Positions 32,799-42,439 are shown, counted from the stretch's first letter. The stretch: DNA of 64,000 bases from Streptomyces spiralis (GCF_014654675.1 NZ_BNBC01000027.1:29055-93054), one strand, 5' to 3'. Numbers and translations are program-made. Notes: a model not told the origin generated them from the sequence alone.

Positions 32799-33099
32799 GG
32801 GCCACCGAGCCGAGGGCGGCCGCCGGGCCGCGGCGGCCGTCGGACGTGTGTGGGTGCGCGGTCCCCCCGCCCGGTGTCGGCAGCACCCCGTGGCCCGGCC
32901 CGGCACCACCCCATGACCAGGCCCGCCGGCACTGCCGGGCGGGCCTGCGAGGGTGAGGGGACCATGACCCCAACGGTCGTGCCCACCGGGCCGGTCCTCC
33001 GGCTCCGACGGATAGTGGTGCGGGACGACGGGTGCCGGCGTTTCCACGAGAACATGGCGCTCCGCGAGCAGGTGGCGCACGCGAACGAGGGACACCGAC
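32799..33099. other. Intergenic region before the 459-residue membrane protein
   Basis: A 301-base spacer. It begins with the palindrome at 32790-32803 and a GC-rich region containing GCGGCCGCCGGGCCGCGGCGGCCG-like self-complementary runs. A frame from ATG 32964 continues past the next gene but reads as a shadow. No gene supported. Confidence 0.45.
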
Positions 33100-34479
33100 A
33101 TGCCCGACGAGCACCCCGAGGGGCCCGACCCCGAGCGGCCGACGTCCCCCGGTACCGGCGGCGAGCGCTCGGAGCTGGAGCAACTCAGAGCCCGGGTCGC
33201 CGCGTTGGAGGCGAGCCGGGCGGCACGGCCCTCCCACCACCGCTGGAGGGCCTTCTTCTCGGCGCTCCTCATCGTCCTGAGCTGTGTCCTCGCCCCGCTC
33301 GCCGCCGTCGCCGCCTGGACGGCGGACGAGGTCGACGACACCGACCGCTACGTCGCCACGGTGGCGCCCCTGGCGTCCGACCCCGCCGTCCAGGCGGCGG
33401 CGGCGAACCGGGTAACCGACGCGGTGATGAGCCACATCGACCTGCCGACCCTGCTCGAAGGCGCCGCCCCCGAGAACCGGCCACTGCTGGAGAAGGCGCT
33501 CGGCAAGCTGGGCGGCACCCTGGAGAACGCCGTCCGCAGTTTCGTCCGCGACAAGGCCCAGGACGTCATCGCCTCCGACGTCTTCCGGCGGATCTGGATC
33601 GACGCCAACCGTCAGATCCACACCGCCCTCGACAAGGCGCTGACCGGCGGCGGGGGCGCGGTGAAGATCAACAACCAGTCGGTGACCGTCGACCTGGCCC
33701 CGGTCGTGGAACGGGTCAAGCAGCGTCTCGTGGACGAGGGCATGACGGTCGCCGCGAGGATTCCGCAGGTCCACACGGACTTCACCGTCCTGCGCTCCGA
33801 CAAGCTCGGCAAGATGAAGACCTATCTGCGGGTGCTCCGGATCGCCGGGTTCTGGCTGCCGGTGCTGGTGGTGCTGCTCGTCGTCGCGGGTGTGCTGCTG
33901 TCCGTGCATCGCCGGCGCGTACTGGTCGCGGCGGTGCTGGCGGTCGCGGTCGCCATGCTGATCCTCGGCCTCGCGCTCACCGTCTTCCGGGAGGTGTATC
34001 TGAACGCGCTGCCGGACACCGTCTCGCAGCCGGCCGCCGGGGCGATCTACGACACGCTCACCCGGTATCTGCGCACCTCCGTGCGCAGGGTCGTGGCCCT
34101 GGCGGTGGTCATCGCACTGGCGGCCTGGCTGACCGGGCCGGGCCGACGGGCCGGGTTCGTGCGGGAGGCATGGCGGTCGGGGCTGAGAGCCGTCCGCGGC
34201 GCGGCGGACCACGTCGGTTTCCGTACCGGCCCGGTCGGGCCCTTCGTCCACCGGTTCCGGACCTGGATCACCTGGATCCTGGTGGCCGCGGCTGTGCTGA
34301 CGTACCTCCTGTGGAGCTACCCGACGGGCTGGATCGTCCTCGTCATCGCGCTGGTGCTGCTGTTCGCCATGGCCGTCGTCGAGTTCCTCGACGAGCGGAC
34401 CCCGCCCTCGGCGTCCGCCTCCTCCGGGCCGGCACGAAGACCCGGACCGGAGCCCGGAACGCCGCAGGCAGCCGGCTGA
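33100..34479 (+). CDS. Integral membrane protein of unknown function
   Basis: A 459-residue protein conserved in streptomycetes in my memory, with no known role. The N-terminus has a short coiled-coil (SELEQLRARVAALEAS) and a first membrane helix (SALLIVLSCVLAPLAAVAAW). A large external domain of about 170 residues follows (DTDRYVATVAPLASDPAVQ to RLVDEGMTVAARIP). Three to five C-terminal helices complete it. The disordered tail is Ser/Pro-rich. GAGGGACACCGAC precedes the ATG. Confidence 0.75.
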   Translation: MPDEHPEGPDPERPTSPGTGGERSELEQLRARVAALEASRAARPSHHRWRAFFSALLIVLSCVLAPLAAVAAWTADEVDDTDRYVATVAPLASDPAVQAAAANRVTDAVMSHIDLPTLLEGAAPENRPLLEKALGKLGGTLENAVRSFVRDKAQDVIASDVFRRIWIDANRQIHTALDKALTGGGGAVKINNQSVTVDLAPVVERVKQRLVDEGMTVAARIPQVHTDFTVLRSDKLGKMKTYLRVLRIAGFWLPVLVVLLVVAGVLLSVHRRRVLVAAVLAVAVAMLILGLALTVFREVYLNALPDTVSQPAAGAIYDTLTRYLRTSVRRVVALAVVIALAAWLTGPGRRAGFVREAWRSGLRAVRGAADHVGFRTGPVGPFVHRFRTWITWILVAAAVLTYLLWSYPTGWIVLVIALVLLFAMAVVEFLDERTPPSASASSGPARRPGPEPGTPQAAG

Positions 34480-34533
34480 CGCCGAGCACCGGTTGGCCTG
34501 TCCACCGGTCCACCGGTCCACCGGTCCGCCGGG

Positions 34534-35553
34534 TCACCGGTTCCGCGGTCCTGTCGGTCCGCCGCTCTCGTCCTCCAGTCCCTCTTCGTCGCGGAGCCTG
34601 CGCCACAGACGGGTGCGGTGCAGCACGTAGAGGGCGACGAACAGCACGAGCACCTGCAGTCCGATGGCCAGCAGCCAGAAGACGTCCTTGCTCTCCAACT
34701 CGTCGGTCAGGTAGGTGAAGTTCATCCCGAAGAACCCGGTCAGGAACGACAACGGCAGGAAGATCACCGACACCACGGCCAGTCGGTTGATCACCCCGTT
34801 CTGCTCACCGGAGACCAGGGAGGAGTAGCTGGCGAACGCACGCCGCGTGGCCTCCTGGAGGGACTCGACGTCCGTGAGGGCCAGCCTCCCGGCCTGCTGG
34901 AACTCCCGGGCGAGCCGCTGGCGCTCCTCCGGGAAGCTCCGGCTCAGCATCCTCCGGGTGAGGGTCTCGTCCGTGACCTGGAGGTAGGGCAGGAGGGTGC
35001 GGTGCAGCAGGGCGGCCCGCCGGCGCAGCTGAGCCAGACGGTAGACCTGCTCGGGGCGGCGCCTGTCGAACATCTGGTCCTCCAGGTCCTCCACCTTGAG
35101 CAGGGCGTCCACGGCGGCCCGGCGGAAGGTCGCCAGGGCCTCCTGGAGCAGCAGGAACAGCACGGCCACGGTGTCGTGGGGTCGCTCCCGCCCCAGCTGT
35201 GCCATGAGGCCCTCCACCGACGCGGCCGGTCCGCGCCGGACCGTGATCAGGTGCCGCTCCGTCACCAGGGCGTGCACATGGGTGACCCGGCCCCCTTCGA
35301 GCACCGGCAGGACGACCCCGGCCCGGTCCCCGAGGAACTCGGCCCGCACGGGCTCACCCGCCTTGCCGAACCAGGACAGGTGCTCGGCGGGAAGGCCCAG
35401 CCGGCGGGTGACCGGCTCTTCGTCGGGCGCCGCCTCCTCGGGAAGTTGCAGGTCGACCAGGAGGAAGTCGGAGACGGCGAGACGCTCACGCGCCTCGGAC
35501 AGGTCGGTACGAGTGACGACCCCCTCCGGCATCGACACCACCGATACGATCAT
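34534..35553 (-). CDS. CorA-family divalent metal transporter
   Basis: A 339-residue CorA-type channel for Mg2+ (or Co2+/Zn2+). Two C-terminal helices carry the GMN selectivity motif (FFGMNFTYLTDELES), after a long helical cytoplasmic funnel (KVEDLEDQMFDRRRPEQVYR). The first part holds an alpha/beta regulatory domain. The extracellular loop is acidic (DELES), as in CorA. It converges on the membrane-protein gene before it and is alone on its strand. Confidence 0.88.
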   Translation of the reverse strand: MIVSVVSMPEGVVTRTDLSEARERLAVSDFLLVDLQLPEEAAPDEEPVTRRLGLPAEHLSWFGKAGEPVRAEFLGDRAGVVLPVLEGGRVTHVHALVTERHLITVRRGPAASVEGLMAQLGRERPHDTVAVLFLLLQEALATFRRAAVDALLKVEDLEDQMFDRRRPEQVYRLAQLRRRAALLHRTLLPYLQVTDETLTRRMLSRSFPEERQRLAREFQQAGRLALTDVESLQEATRRAFASYSSLVSGEQNGVINRLAVVSVIFLPLSFLTGFFGMNFTYLTDELESKDVFWLLAIGLQVLVLFVALYVLHRTRLWRRLRDEEGLEDESGGPTGPRNR

Positions 35554-35684
35554 CGCCCCTCACCGCCGTCACGGACCCGTGAGTCCCACGGTGCGCACGG
35601 CGGGCGGCCCGCGCACCCGGGAGGCGCGCAAGCGCCTCACCGGGTGCCTCGAAGGGGTGAGGCGGGCCGGCGGGTGGGATGCGG

Positions 35685-37502
35685 CTACCGCAGGACGGTG
35701 ATCCGGTCGGCGGCCGTCGGGGCGTACGGCGCGGACGCGGACGAGTGCGCCGTCAGATAGTCGACCAGCGCGGCCAGGTCGTCCTCGCCGACCAGCTGGT
35801 CGGTGCCCTTGGCCAGCTCGGTGAAGCCGTCACCGCCGCCGGCCAGGAAGGAGTTCATGGCGACCCGGTAGGTGGCCGTGGGGTCGATCGGCTCGCCGCC
35901 CAGCCGGACGGAGTCCGCCGCGACGCGGTCGGCGCCCGACCTGGTCAGGTCGAGGGTGTAGGTGAGGCCGTCGGAGATCTGGAGGATCTTCGGCACCGCG
36001 GCGTTGCCGCCGCTGACCTGCTGCTGCAGCACGGTGATCAGCTGGGCGCCGGTCAGCGTCTTGATGTTGACGGTGTTGCTGAACGGCTGCACGGCGAAGC
36101 CCTCGCCGTAGGTGACGACCCCGTCGCCCTCGCCGCCGGAGGCGGCACGGACCAGGTCCGCGCGGATGCCGCCGGGGTTCATCAGGGCCAGGTCGACGTC
36201 GCTGTCGACGGTCCTGGCGTACTCCAGCTGGGCGTCGGCGATCAGGTCGCCCAGCGGCGACTCGGGGGTGCTCTCGGTGCCGCGCGTGATGTCGGCCGAG
36301 ATGTAGCCGACGGCCTTGTCGGCGACCGGGGCGGCGAGCGTCTTCCAGTGGTCGATGAGCCGGGTCAGGTCCGGGGCCTTGGGCTGGGTGCGGTCGACGA
36401 CGTGGTTGGCGCCCTTGACCGAGGTGCGGACGATGTCGTGGGTGCGCCAGTCGTACTTCATGTCCAGCTCGGTGAAGAGCCGTCCGTAGGAGGCGGCGCT
36501 GGTCACCAGGCGGGGGTGGCCGGCCGGGTCGGGGATGGTGCAGACGTAGGCGTTGTGGGTGTGGGCGGTGACGAGGGTGTCGACCTCGGGCGAGACCTTC
36601 TTGGCGATGTCCACGATGGGACCGCTCAGACCGGAGCCGCTGCCGCCCGCGTCGCAGTCGTAGTTGTACGCCGACGACACCGGGTAGCCCCCTTCGTGGA
36701 TGAGCGCGACGATCGCGTGCACGCCCTGCCGCTGGAGGACCTTGGTGTACTTGTTGATCGTCTCGGCCTCGTCGGGGAACTTCAGCCCCTTGACGCCCTC
36801 GGCCGAGACGATGTCCGGGGTGCCCTTCAGGGTGACGCCGATGAATCCGACCTTGACGCCCTTGACGTTCTTGACGGTGTACGGCTGGAGGAGCGTACGG
36901 CCGGTCTTCTCGTCGATCACGTTGGCCGACAGGATCGGGTAGTCGGCGCCCTCGAAGGTGCGGCCGGTCTCGTAGCAGCCGTCGAGGGGGTGGCAGCCGC
37001 CGTTCTGCAGGCGCAGCAGCTCGTCCTTGCCCTCGTCGAACTCGTGGTTGCCGACGCTGGTGACGTCCAGGCCGAGCTTGTTCATGGCCTCGACGGTGGG
37101 CTCGTCGTGGAAGAGACCGGACAGCAGCGGGCTGGCGCCGACGATGTCGCCGGCGGCGACGGTCAGCGAACGGGCGTGACCCTTGCGCGCGGTGCGCAGG
37201 CTGCTCGCCAGGTACTCGGCACCGCCGGCGTCCACGGACTTCGTGGTGCCGTCCGGCTCCTGTTCGGTGACCCGGCCGGAGGAACCGGCGGGCGGCTCCA
37301 GGTTGCCGTGGAAGTCGTTGAGCGCGAGCAGCTGCAGGTCCGTGGGGTGGGTCGGGTGCCCGCCGGGACGGTCCTGGGCGGGGCCGGCCTGGGCGGGAGC
37401 GGCGGCGCCGAGCGCGCCCAGCGTGGCCAGCGCGGCGGTGGCGGCGAGCGCGGTGGTGACGGCTCTTCGCGGGGTGCGGCGGCGTTGACGTATCGGAGAC
37501 AT
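35685..37502 (-). CDS. Secreted bifunctional metallophosphatase/5'-nucleotidase
   Basis: A 605-residue extracellular enzyme that hydrolyses nucleotides. A Sec signal peptide spans about residues 1-40 (RRAVTTALAATAALATLGAL, cleaved near AQA). The metallophosphatase domain has LLALNDFHGNLEP, AAGDIVGASPLLSG, VGNHEFDEG and VTAHTHNAYVC. The C-terminal substrate domain has NPGGIRADL and GEGFAVQPF. It lies alone between the CorA gene and cynR and probably scavenges phosphate or nucleosides. No PHO-box was confirmed. Confidence 0.92.
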   Translation of the reverse strand: MSPIRQRRRTPRRAVTTALAATAALATLGALGAAAPAQAGPAQDRPGGHPTHPTDLQLLALNDFHGNLEPPAGSSGRVTEQEPDGTTKSVDAGGAEYLASSLRTARKGHARSLTVAAGDIVGASPLLSGLFHDEPTVEAMNKLGLDVTSVGNHEFDEGKDELLRLQNGGCHPLDGCYETGRTFEGADYPILSANVIDEKTGRTLLQPYTVKNVKGVKVGFIGVTLKGTPDIVSAEGVKGLKFPDEAETINKYTKVLQRQGVHAIVALIHEGGYPVSSAYNYDCDAGGSGSGLSGPIVDIAKKVSPEVDTLVTAHTHNAYVCTIPDPAGHPRLVTSAASYGRLFTELDMKYDWRTHDIVRTSVKGANHVVDRTQPKAPDLTRLIDHWKTLAAPVADKAVGYISADITRGTESTPESPLGDLIADAQLEYARTVDSDVDLALMNPGGIRADLVRAASGGEGDGVVTYGEGFAVQPFSNTVNIKTLTGAQLITVLQQQVSGGNAAVPKILQISDGLTYTLDLTRSGADRVAADSVRLGGEPIDPTATYRVAMNSFLAGGGDGFTELAKGTDQLVGEDDLAALVDYLTAHSSASAPYAPTAADRITVLR

Positions 37503-37572
37503 GGTCCCCCCTCTGATGTAACCGGATCAAGACAGACCAGTGGCCGCGGCCTAGGGTCAACGCGCGTAGTTG

Positions 37573-38526
37573 TCAGGAGCTTTGCGATGACGGACCGCGG
37601 GTGGCCGCGGAGTCCTCGCTGCCGGTCCTGACGTAGCCGCGGGAGCGCACGACGTCGTGGGCGAGGCGGGTGAAGGCGCGGGCGGCGGCGCTCTGGTAGC
37701 CGCTGCCGCGCCGCAGCAGGGTCACCGTGCGCGCGAGCAGGGGAGGGTCGAGGGGCACGGGTGCGAGGTGGGGGTGGTCGTGGGTGACGGCGTCGGGGAG
37801 CACGGTGGCGACCGGAGTGCGCCGGACGATCTCGATGATGGCCTGGATGGAGTTGGCCTCCACCGCGATCCGGGGCCGCACCCGGTGGGCCTCGAGGTGC
37901 GCGTCGATGTGCGTGCGCGTGGCGAAGTCGCCGCTGAGCAATGCCAGCTGATAAGCCGTCAGTTCTTGCACGGGCAGTGGGAGGGGGCGGTCGGCGCCGG
38001 GGTGGTGGTCGCCGGTGACGAGGCTGAGGGTCTCGGTGAACAGGGTGGTGGCGGTGAGGCCGGGCAGATGGTCGCCGGCGAAGGCGATGCCGAGGTCGAG
38101 TTCGTCGGCGAGCAGTGCCGACTCGATGCGGTCCTGGGTCATTTCCCTGACGTCCAGGGTGACGCCGGGGTGGCGGCGGTACAACTCGGCCGTCAGGGGC
38201 CCCACCAGGTACGCGGTGAACGTCGGTGTCACCGCGAGCCGCAGGTGGCCGCGGGAGAGGTCCTGGACGTCCTGCACGGCGCGCTGCGCCGCCGCCAGGT
38301 CCCGCAGGGCCCGCCGGGCGTACCGCGCGTACGTCTCGCCCGCGTCGGTGAGCCGGACGCTGCGGCCGCTGCGGTCCAGCAGTTGCACGCCGACGGTGCG
38401 CTCCAGTTGCCTGACCTGCTGGGACAGAGTGGGCTGGGAGATGCGCAGGTCCTCGGCCGCACGGGTGAAGTTGCCGTGCTCGGCCACGGCCAGCAGATAG
38501 CGCAGGTGACGCAGTTCCGGACCCAT
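37573..38526 (-). CDS. cynR: LysR-family regulator of the cyanate operon (CynR-like)
   Basis: A 317-residue LysR-type regulator. The N-terminal HTH is LRHLRYLLAVAEHGNFTRAA and RISQPTLSQQVRQLE; the effector domain follows (VTPTFTAYLVGPLTAEL). ATG 38526 is chosen; an in-frame ATG at 38550 adds eight residues. It is divergent from the carbonic anhydrase and cyanase genes with a 163-base spacer containing the AT-rich ATTATAGATGGCAACAATGG near its start, as is usual for CynR. It is expected to activate cynTS with cyanate. Confidence 0.85.
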   Translation of the reverse strand: MGPELRHLRYLLAVAEHGNFTRAAEDLRISQPTLSQQVRQLERTVGVQLLDRSGRSVRLTDAGETYARYARRALRDLAAAQRAVQDVQDLSRGHLRLAVTPTFTAYLVGPLTAELYRRHPGVTLDVREMTQDRIESALLADELDLGIAFAGDHLPGLTATTLFTETLSLVTGDHHPGADRPLPLPVQELTAYQLALLSGDFATRTHIDAHLEAHRVRPRIAVEANSIQAIIEIVRRTPVATVLPDAVTHDHPHLAPVPLDPPLLARTVTLLRRGSGYQSAAARAFTRLAHDVVRSRGYVRTGSEDSAATRGPSSQSS

Positions 38527-38689
38527 GCCCCCAATTATAGATGGCAACAATGGCAGCCATGAGTACTGCGTCTTGGACGCTATAGCCCCAGGTCCTGCAT
38601 GGTGGATCCATCGAGCCGGAAGCCGGAAGCCGGAACCGATTCGGACGGAACTGATTCAGCCGGCCGGAACCCATCGAAGGGAGTGACCC

Positions 38690-39283
38690 ATGCGCGACCT
38701 CGCCGAGGGCGTCACGCGCTTCCAGCGGGACGTGCACGCCGCCAGGGCGGACCTGTTCGCCCGGCTGGCCGATCACCACGCGCCGCACACGCTGTTCATC
38801 GGCTGCTCCGACGCCCGCGTCGTCCCGGAGCTGATCACGGCCAGCGAGCCGGGAGAGCTGTTCGTCGTCCGCACCGCCGGAAACCTCGTCCCCGCCTACG
38901 CCCCCGGCTCCGACGCGGTGACGGCCGGCATCGAGTACGCCGTCGCCGTCCTGGGGGTGTCCCGCATCGTCGTGTGCGGGCACTCCGCCTGCGGCGCCAT
39001 GACGGCGCTGGCCGAGTGCCACGACCTGAGCGCCGTGCCGACGCTCGCCCAGTGGCTGCGGCACGCGGACGCCTCCCGCGCCCGTGCGGCCGCGCGCGGG
39101 GACGTCGCGTCCCTGGTCCGTCAGAACGTGCTCGCCCAGCTGGCCAACCTGGCGACCCATCCCTCGGTGGCCCACGCCCTGGCCGAGGGCGGCCTCACCC
39201 TGCACGGCTGGGTCTTCGACATCGCCACCGGAGACGTCGAAGACCTTTCCCCCGCCGGTCCGGTCACGACGCCCGCGGCCTGA
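38690..39283 (+). CDS. cynT: Beta-class carbonic anhydrase (CynT-type)
   Basis: A 197-residue beta-carbonic anhydrase that supplies bicarbonate for the cyanase reaction and prevents its depletion. Zinc ligands are in FIGCSDARVVPEL (Cys and Asp-Arg pair) and CGHSACGAM. GAAGGGAG lies upstream of the ATG. Head of the cyn operon, with cyanase 43 bases downstream and cynR divergent. Confidence 0.92.
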   Translation: MRDLAEGVTRFQRDVHAARADLFARLADHHAPHTLFIGCSDARVVPELITASEPGELFVVRTAGNLVPAYAPGSDAVTAGIEYAVAVLGVSRIVVCGHSACGAMTALAECHDLSAVPTLAQWLRHADASRARAAARGDVASLVRQNVLAQLANLATHPSVAHALAEGGLTLHGWVFDIATGDVEDLSPAGPVTTPAA

Positions 39284-39326
39284 CCCCGGCTCCACCCCGA
39301 CCCCTGAAACAGAAGGAGAACCCCTC

Positions 39327-39797
39327 ATGGCGCACGCCCAGTTCGATCCCGCCGCCCGTCAGGCCCTGGCCGCCGCCGCGGTCGAAGCCAAGATCCGCAA
39401 GGACCTCACCTGGCAGCAGATCGCGGACGCGGCCGGCCTGTCGGTCGCGTTCACCACCGCCGCCGTGCTCGGCCAGCACGCCCTGCCCGAGCGGTCCGCG
39501 CGGGCCGTCGGCGAGCTGCTGGACCTGGACGCCGACGCGGTACGGCTTCTCCAGGCGATCCCGACCCGCGGCTCCATCCCGGGCGGCATCCCGACCGACC
39601 CGACCATCTACCGCTTCCACGAGATGCTCCAGGTGTACGGCACCACGCTCAAGGCGCTGGTCCACGAGCAGTTCGGCGACGGCATCATCTCCGCGATCAA
39701 CTTCCGGCTCGACGTGAAGAAGGTCGCCGACCCCGAGGGCGGCGAGCGCGCGGTGATCACCCTGGACGGCAAGTACCTGCCCACCAAGCCCTTCTGA
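39327..39797 (+). CDS. cynS: Cyanate hydratase (cyanase)
   Basis: Converts cyanate and bicarbonate to ammonia and carbon dioxide. The 156-residue length equals that of the E. coli enzyme. It has an N-terminal HTH-like region (DLTWQQIADAAGLSVAFTTA) and the catalytic domain with YRFHEMLQVYG (Arg and Glu of the catalytic triad) and the Ser in IISAINFRLDV; the end GKYLPTKPF is highly conserved. AGAAGGAG sits before the ATG. Confidence 0.96.
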   Translation: MAHAQFDPAARQALAAAAVEAKIRKDLTWQQIADAAGLSVAFTTAAVLGQHALPERSARAVGELLDLDADAVRLLQAIPTRGSIPGGIPTDPTIYRFHEMLQVYGTTLKALVHEQFGDGIISAINFRLDVKKVADPEGGERAVITLDGKYLPTKPF

Positions 39798-39837
39798 ACC
39801 TCCCTCCCCGCCCCCACCGCCACCTGAAGGAGCGACC

Positions 39838-40353
39838 GTGACCCCCACCGAGCCGAGTGCCGCGGAGATGCGGCACCTGGAACGCGCCGTGGAACTGGCG
39901 GAGGAGGCGCTGTGGGCCGGGGACGAGCCGTTCGGCTCGGTTCTGGTAGGCGCCGACGGGCAGGTCCTGGCGGAGGACCGCAACCGGGTCCGCACCCTCG
40001 CCGACCGGACCCGGCACCCGGAGTTCGAGCTGGTCCGCTGGGCCACCACCCACCTCACCGAACGGGAACGGGCGGCGGCCACCGTCTACACCTCCGGGGA
40101 ACACTGCCCCATGTGCTCGGCCGCCCACGGCTGGGCCGGACTGGGCCGTATCGTCTACGCGCACTCGGCGGCCCAGCTCGGCGAGTGGCTGGCAGAGCTG
40201 GGCGTGGAGCCGTCCCCGGTGCGCTGCCTGGCGATCCAGGACGTGGTGCCCGGTCTTCCGGTGCAAGGACCCGTTTTGGACCTGGCCGAGCGGCTGCGCG
40301 AACTGCACCGCCACTTCCGCCAGCTCCCGCGCGAAGGCGACGCCGGGACGTGA
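39838..40353 (+). CDS. CMP/dCMP-type nucleoside deaminase
   Basis: A 171-residue cytidine-deaminase-fold protein. The zinc motif is HPEFEL (in place of the usual HAE) and EHCPMCSAAHGW, which supplies the Cys-x2-Cys pair. FGSVLVGADGQVL and the WLAELGVE region match the nucleoside/guanine deaminase group. The GTG start has GGAG seven bases upstream. It follows cynS by 40 bases, so it may be the last gene of the cyn operon; the substrate is unknown. Confidence 0.82.
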   Translation: MTPTEPSAAEMRHLERAVELAEEALWAGDEPFGSVLVGADGQVLAEDRNRVRTLADRTRHPEFELVRWATTHLTERERAAATVYTSGEHCPMCSAAHGWAGLGRIVYAHSAAQLGEWLAELGVEPSPVRCLAIQDVVPGLPVQGPVLDLAERLRELHRHFRQLPREGDAGT

Positions 40354-40510
40354 GGCCGCTCCGGGCCGTGACCCCGGCCATGCGCGAGGACGGGCGGTGA
40401 CGGGGTCATCCGAACGGTTGACCCCACCCGCCGGCACCGGGGCGAGAATGAGAGAGTTCGCCGAGCTCAGCGGGTGTCCGGGCTCAGCACACAGCAGCGA
40501 GGAGCAGCCC

Positions 40511-41749
40511 ATGCCGTCCAGGAGCCGGACCTGCCCGGGCGGCCCACCGGCCACCGGCCACGAGGCACGCACGCCGGAGCTCGTCGTCCATCTGGCGTTC
40601 TTCCTGCTGCTGGGTTCCTCCCTCGCCCGCTATGTGCAGCGGCACGGGGCCCAGCCCGAGGCGCCCGCCGTCCTCGCCCTGGCCGGCACCCTCGCCGTGC
40701 TGTACGTCATCGGTCGCCGTGCGACGGCGGGCCCGGGCCGCACCGCCTCCGGCATGGCCCGGCTCGGCGTGCTGGTCGCGGTCTGGGCCGTGCTGGTCGG
40801 CCTGGCGCCCAGCTTCGCCTGGTGCGCGGTGCCCCTCTTCTACACCGCGCTGCGCACCCTGCCGCCGCGCGCCGCCTACGCACTGGTGGCGTTCTTCACC
40901 GCCTTCGTGGTCCTCGCGCAGCTGCGTCTCGCCGACCGTTTCGAGGTGGACGTGGTGGTCGGTCCACCGGTCGTGGCCGTCCTGGCGACCGCGGTCTTCA
41001 CCCACATGGACCGGCAGGCGACCCGGCAGGCCGCCCTGATCCACGATCTCGTGCGCACCCGCCGCGAACTGGCCGCCACCGAGCGCCGTGAAGGCACCCT
41101 CGCGGAACGCCAGCGGCTCGCCATGGAGATCCACGACACCCTGGCCCAGAGCCTGTCCAGCCAGCGGATGCTGCTCCAGGCCGCCGACCGGCTGTGGGAC
41201 AGCGATCCGGGACGCGCCCGCGAGCATGTGCGCAGCGCCGCCTCCATCGCCGAGCGCAGCCTGACGGAGGCCCGCCGCTTCGTCCACGACCTCGCGCCCG
41301 CCGACCTCGCCGAAGGCGGCGGCCTGGAGGCGGCCCTGCGCGGCCTCGCCTCCCGCGAGACGACGGACGCACGCACGGTGACCTGCGTCGTCGACGGCAC
41401 TCCGGCGCCGGGCGCGCTGCCCGACCGGGTGCAGTCCGCGCTGCTGCGCATCGCGCAGGGCGCCCTCGCCAACGTCCGGGAGCACTCCGGTGCCACCCGG
41501 GCCGCGCTCACCCTCACCCACCTCGGCGACCAGGTCCGTCTGGACATCGCCGACAACGGCCGCGGTCTCGACACGGCCGCACTGCCGGAGCGCGCCGAGG
41601 GGGTCCGCGGGCACGGGCTGCCCGCGATCCGCGCCCGGGTCGGCCAGCTGGGCGGCACCCTCACCATCGAGTCCGCGCCCGGTGAGGGCACCGTGGTGTC
41701 CGCGGCCGTGCCGCTGCACCCCGCCACCGTGGAGGTCCCCGCGCCATGA
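40511..41749 (+). CDS. NarL-type sensor histidine kinase
   Basis: A 412-residue kinase. Five to six N-terminal membrane helices (about residues 20-160) have no extracytoplasmic domain, a so-called intramembrane sensor. The phosphoacceptor region is RLAMEIHDTLAQSLSSQRML; the ATPase domain has NVREHSGATRAAL, DNGRGLDTAALP and GHGLPAIRARV. ATG 40511 has GAGGAG upstream; an in-frame start at 40397 gives no homology-like extension. The stop overlaps the regulator gene (ATGA). Confidence 0.9.
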   Translation: MPSRSRTCPGGPPATGHEARTPELVVHLAFFLLLGSSLARYVQRHGAQPEAPAVLALAGTLAVLYVIGRRATAGPGRTASGMARLGVLVAVWAVLVGLAPSFAWCAVPLFYTALRTLPPRAAYALVAFFTAFVVLAQLRLADRFEVDVVVGPPVVAVLATAVFTHMDRQATRQAALIHDLVRTRRELAATERREGTLAERQRLAMEIHDTLAQSLSSQRMLLQAADRLWDSDPGRAREHVRSAASIAERSLTEARRFVHDLAPADLAEGGGLEAALRGLASRETTDARTVTCVVDGTPAPGALPDRVQSALLRIAQGALANVREHSGATRAALTLTHLGDQVRLDIADNGRGLDTAALPERAEGVRGHGLPAIRARVGQLGGTLTIESAPGEGTVVSAAVPLHPATVEVPAP

Positions 41750-42435
41750 ACCGTGCCGAACCGAACGCACACCCGGGACCCGGGCCCGAACGGCCCGCGT
41801 CCTCCGCCCGGCCCGTCCGGCTCGTGCTGTGCGACGACCACGCCGTGGTCCGCGCCGGACTGCGCGCCCTGCTCGGCAGCGCCGAGGGCGTCGAGGTGGT
41901 CGGAGAGGCGGACAGCGGCGCCGAGGCCGTCGCGCTCGCCACGAAGCTCGCCCCCGACGTCATGCTCATGGACCTGCAACTCGGCGCCGGGATGGACGGC
42001 GTGGAGGCGACCCGGCGGATCACCGCGGACTCCGCCGGCGCGGTGCACGTCCTCGTCCTCACCACGTACGACACCGACGCCGACATCACCCGCGCCATCG
42101 AGGCCGGCGCCACCGGCTACCTGCTCAAGGCGGAGCGCCCCGAGGAGCTGCTCACGGCCATCCACAGCGCCGCGGCCGGCCGCACCACGCTGTCCGCGCC
42201 CGTCGCCCACCGGGTCATGGCCCGTATGCGCAGCCCGCGCCCCGGCCTCACCGACCGCGAGCGCGACATCCTCGGTCAGCTGGCCCGCGGGCTGACCAAC
42301 CGCGACATCGCCAAGGCCCTCTTCCTCAGCGAGGCCACGGTCAAGACCCATCTGGGCCGCATCTACGACAAGCTCGGCGTCGACACCCGCGCGGGCGCCG
42401 TCGCCGTCGCCAAGGAGCAGCGCCTGCTGCCGTGA
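41746..42435 (+). CDS. NarL/LuxR-type response regulator
   Basis: A 229-residue response regulator. The receiver domain has LVLCDDHAVVRAGLRALL and the phospho-Asp in VMLMDLQLG; the output LuxR-type HTH is LTDRERDILGQLARGLTNRD and TVKTHLGRIYDKLGV. The ATG overlaps the kinase stop, so they form one two-component system. The stimulus is unknown. The gene converges on a membrane-protein gene five bases later. Confidence 0.93.
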   Translation: MNRAEPNAHPGPGPERPASSARPVRLVLCDDHAVVRAGLRALLGSAEGVEVVGEADSGAEAVALATKLAPDVMLMDLQLGAGMDGVEATRRITADSAGAVHVLVLTTYDTDADITRAIEAGATGYLLKAERPEELLTAIHSAAAGRTTLSAPVAHRVMARMRSPRPGLTDRERDILGQLARGLTNRDIAKALFLSEATVKTHLGRIYDKLGVDTRAGAVAVAKEQRLLP

Positions 42436-42439
42436 CCTC

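Noticed and set aside
32850..34718. A 622-codon plus frame over the membrane-protein gene.
   Set aside because: Arg/Gly-rich shadow; the overlapping 459-residue protein has clear membrane helices.
38527..38689. An LysR T-N11-A box in the cynR-cynT spacer.
   Set aside because: Several weak matches in the AT-rich segment but no single convincing dyad, so not listed as a feature.
37163..39328. A 721-codon minus frame over the 5'-nucleotidase end, cynR and carbonic anhydrase.
   Set aside because: Composition is Pro/Arg-rich and it is antisense to or out of frame with three well-supported genes.
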